The notes below the pieces were generated by a model. It made no database searches. It saw nothing but the letters and a program-made list of their open reading frames with translations, and was not told the origin of the DNA. From Myxococcus xanthus (lineage in GTDB: Bacteria > Myxococcota > Myxococcia > Myxococcales > Myxococcaceae): a stretch of DNA of 64,000 bases. Below, in pieces: positions 62,767-64,000 of the stretch (the first letter of the stretch is position 1; every line of letters starts with the position of its first letter). The DNA lies in NCBI RefSeq assembly GCF_006402735.1, contig NZ_CP017174.1, positions 3,537,001 to 3,601,000 of the forward strand, given 5' to 3'. Position numbers and translations under genes: made by a program.

Positions 62767-64000
<1,234 letters not shown>

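Overview
The window is chromosomal DNA of a GC-rich myxobacterium, most likely Myxococcus or a close relative. The reasons are strong G/C bias at third codon positions, a protein that reads as the Myxococcus pilus-assembly lipoprotein Tgl, a DUF2378 (TIGR02265) protein from a family best known as Myxococcus paralogs, eukaryote-like Ser/Thr kinases and an FHA-type sigma-54 activator. No plasmid, phage, insertion sequence or CRISPR features were seen. Genes are dense on both strands, and both window edges cut through genes.

Left part, 1 to about 31.5 kb, is housekeeping and envelope metabolism. It opens with the end of a carboxypeptidase-regulatory-like protein (apparent frameshift), a membrane histidine kinase and a DUF2378 protein. 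A one-carbon block follows: metF with a coupled small membrane gene on the minus strand, diverging from gcvT-gcvH-gcvP. Then come a CDF metal transporter, a TonB-like protein, a SpoIID-domain lipoprotein, a beta-helix lipoprotein, tRNA-Cys, an acyl-CoA dehydrogenase, a rhodanese, aspartate-semialdehyde dehydrogenase, a 7Fe ferredoxin, two unknown proteins, a GNAT acetyltransferase, the helicase HrpB with an unknown partner, a HAD phosphatase, a HEAT-repeat protein, a DsrE-like protein, a VWA lipoprotein, a RimK-like ligase and an rRNA 2'-O-methyltransferase.

Middle part, about 31.5 to 46.3 kb, is the classic translation/transcription block: tRNA-Thr, -Tyr, -Gly, -Thr, tuf, rpmG, tRNA-Trp, secE, nusG, rplK, rplA, rplJ, rplL, rpoB, rpoC. 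Internal hairpins and an L10-type leader probably tune ribosomal protein and polymerase expression. A strong terminator follows rpoC.

Right part, about 46.3 to 64 kb, is more lineage-specific. It holds two phasin-like coiled-coil proteins, a lytic transglycosylase, a secreted protein, an unknown gene followed by tgl (type IV pilus secretin assembly), a RodZ-like membrane HTH protein, recO and a PfkB sugar kinase. Next is a divergent GyrI-like/MerR pair in which the MerR gene carries an apparent 2-nt frameshift, followed by an OPT-family transporter. The final 8 kb is a signalling cluster: a 1274-residue kinase with a degenerate AAA module and TPR-like repeats, a Cys-rich lipoprotein, a second kinase and a convergent FHA/AAA+/Fis sigma-54 activator cut by the window end. 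Both kinases seem to carry a degenerate nucleotide-cyclase-like domain after the kinase domain. This cluster is the best candidate here for an undescribed system.
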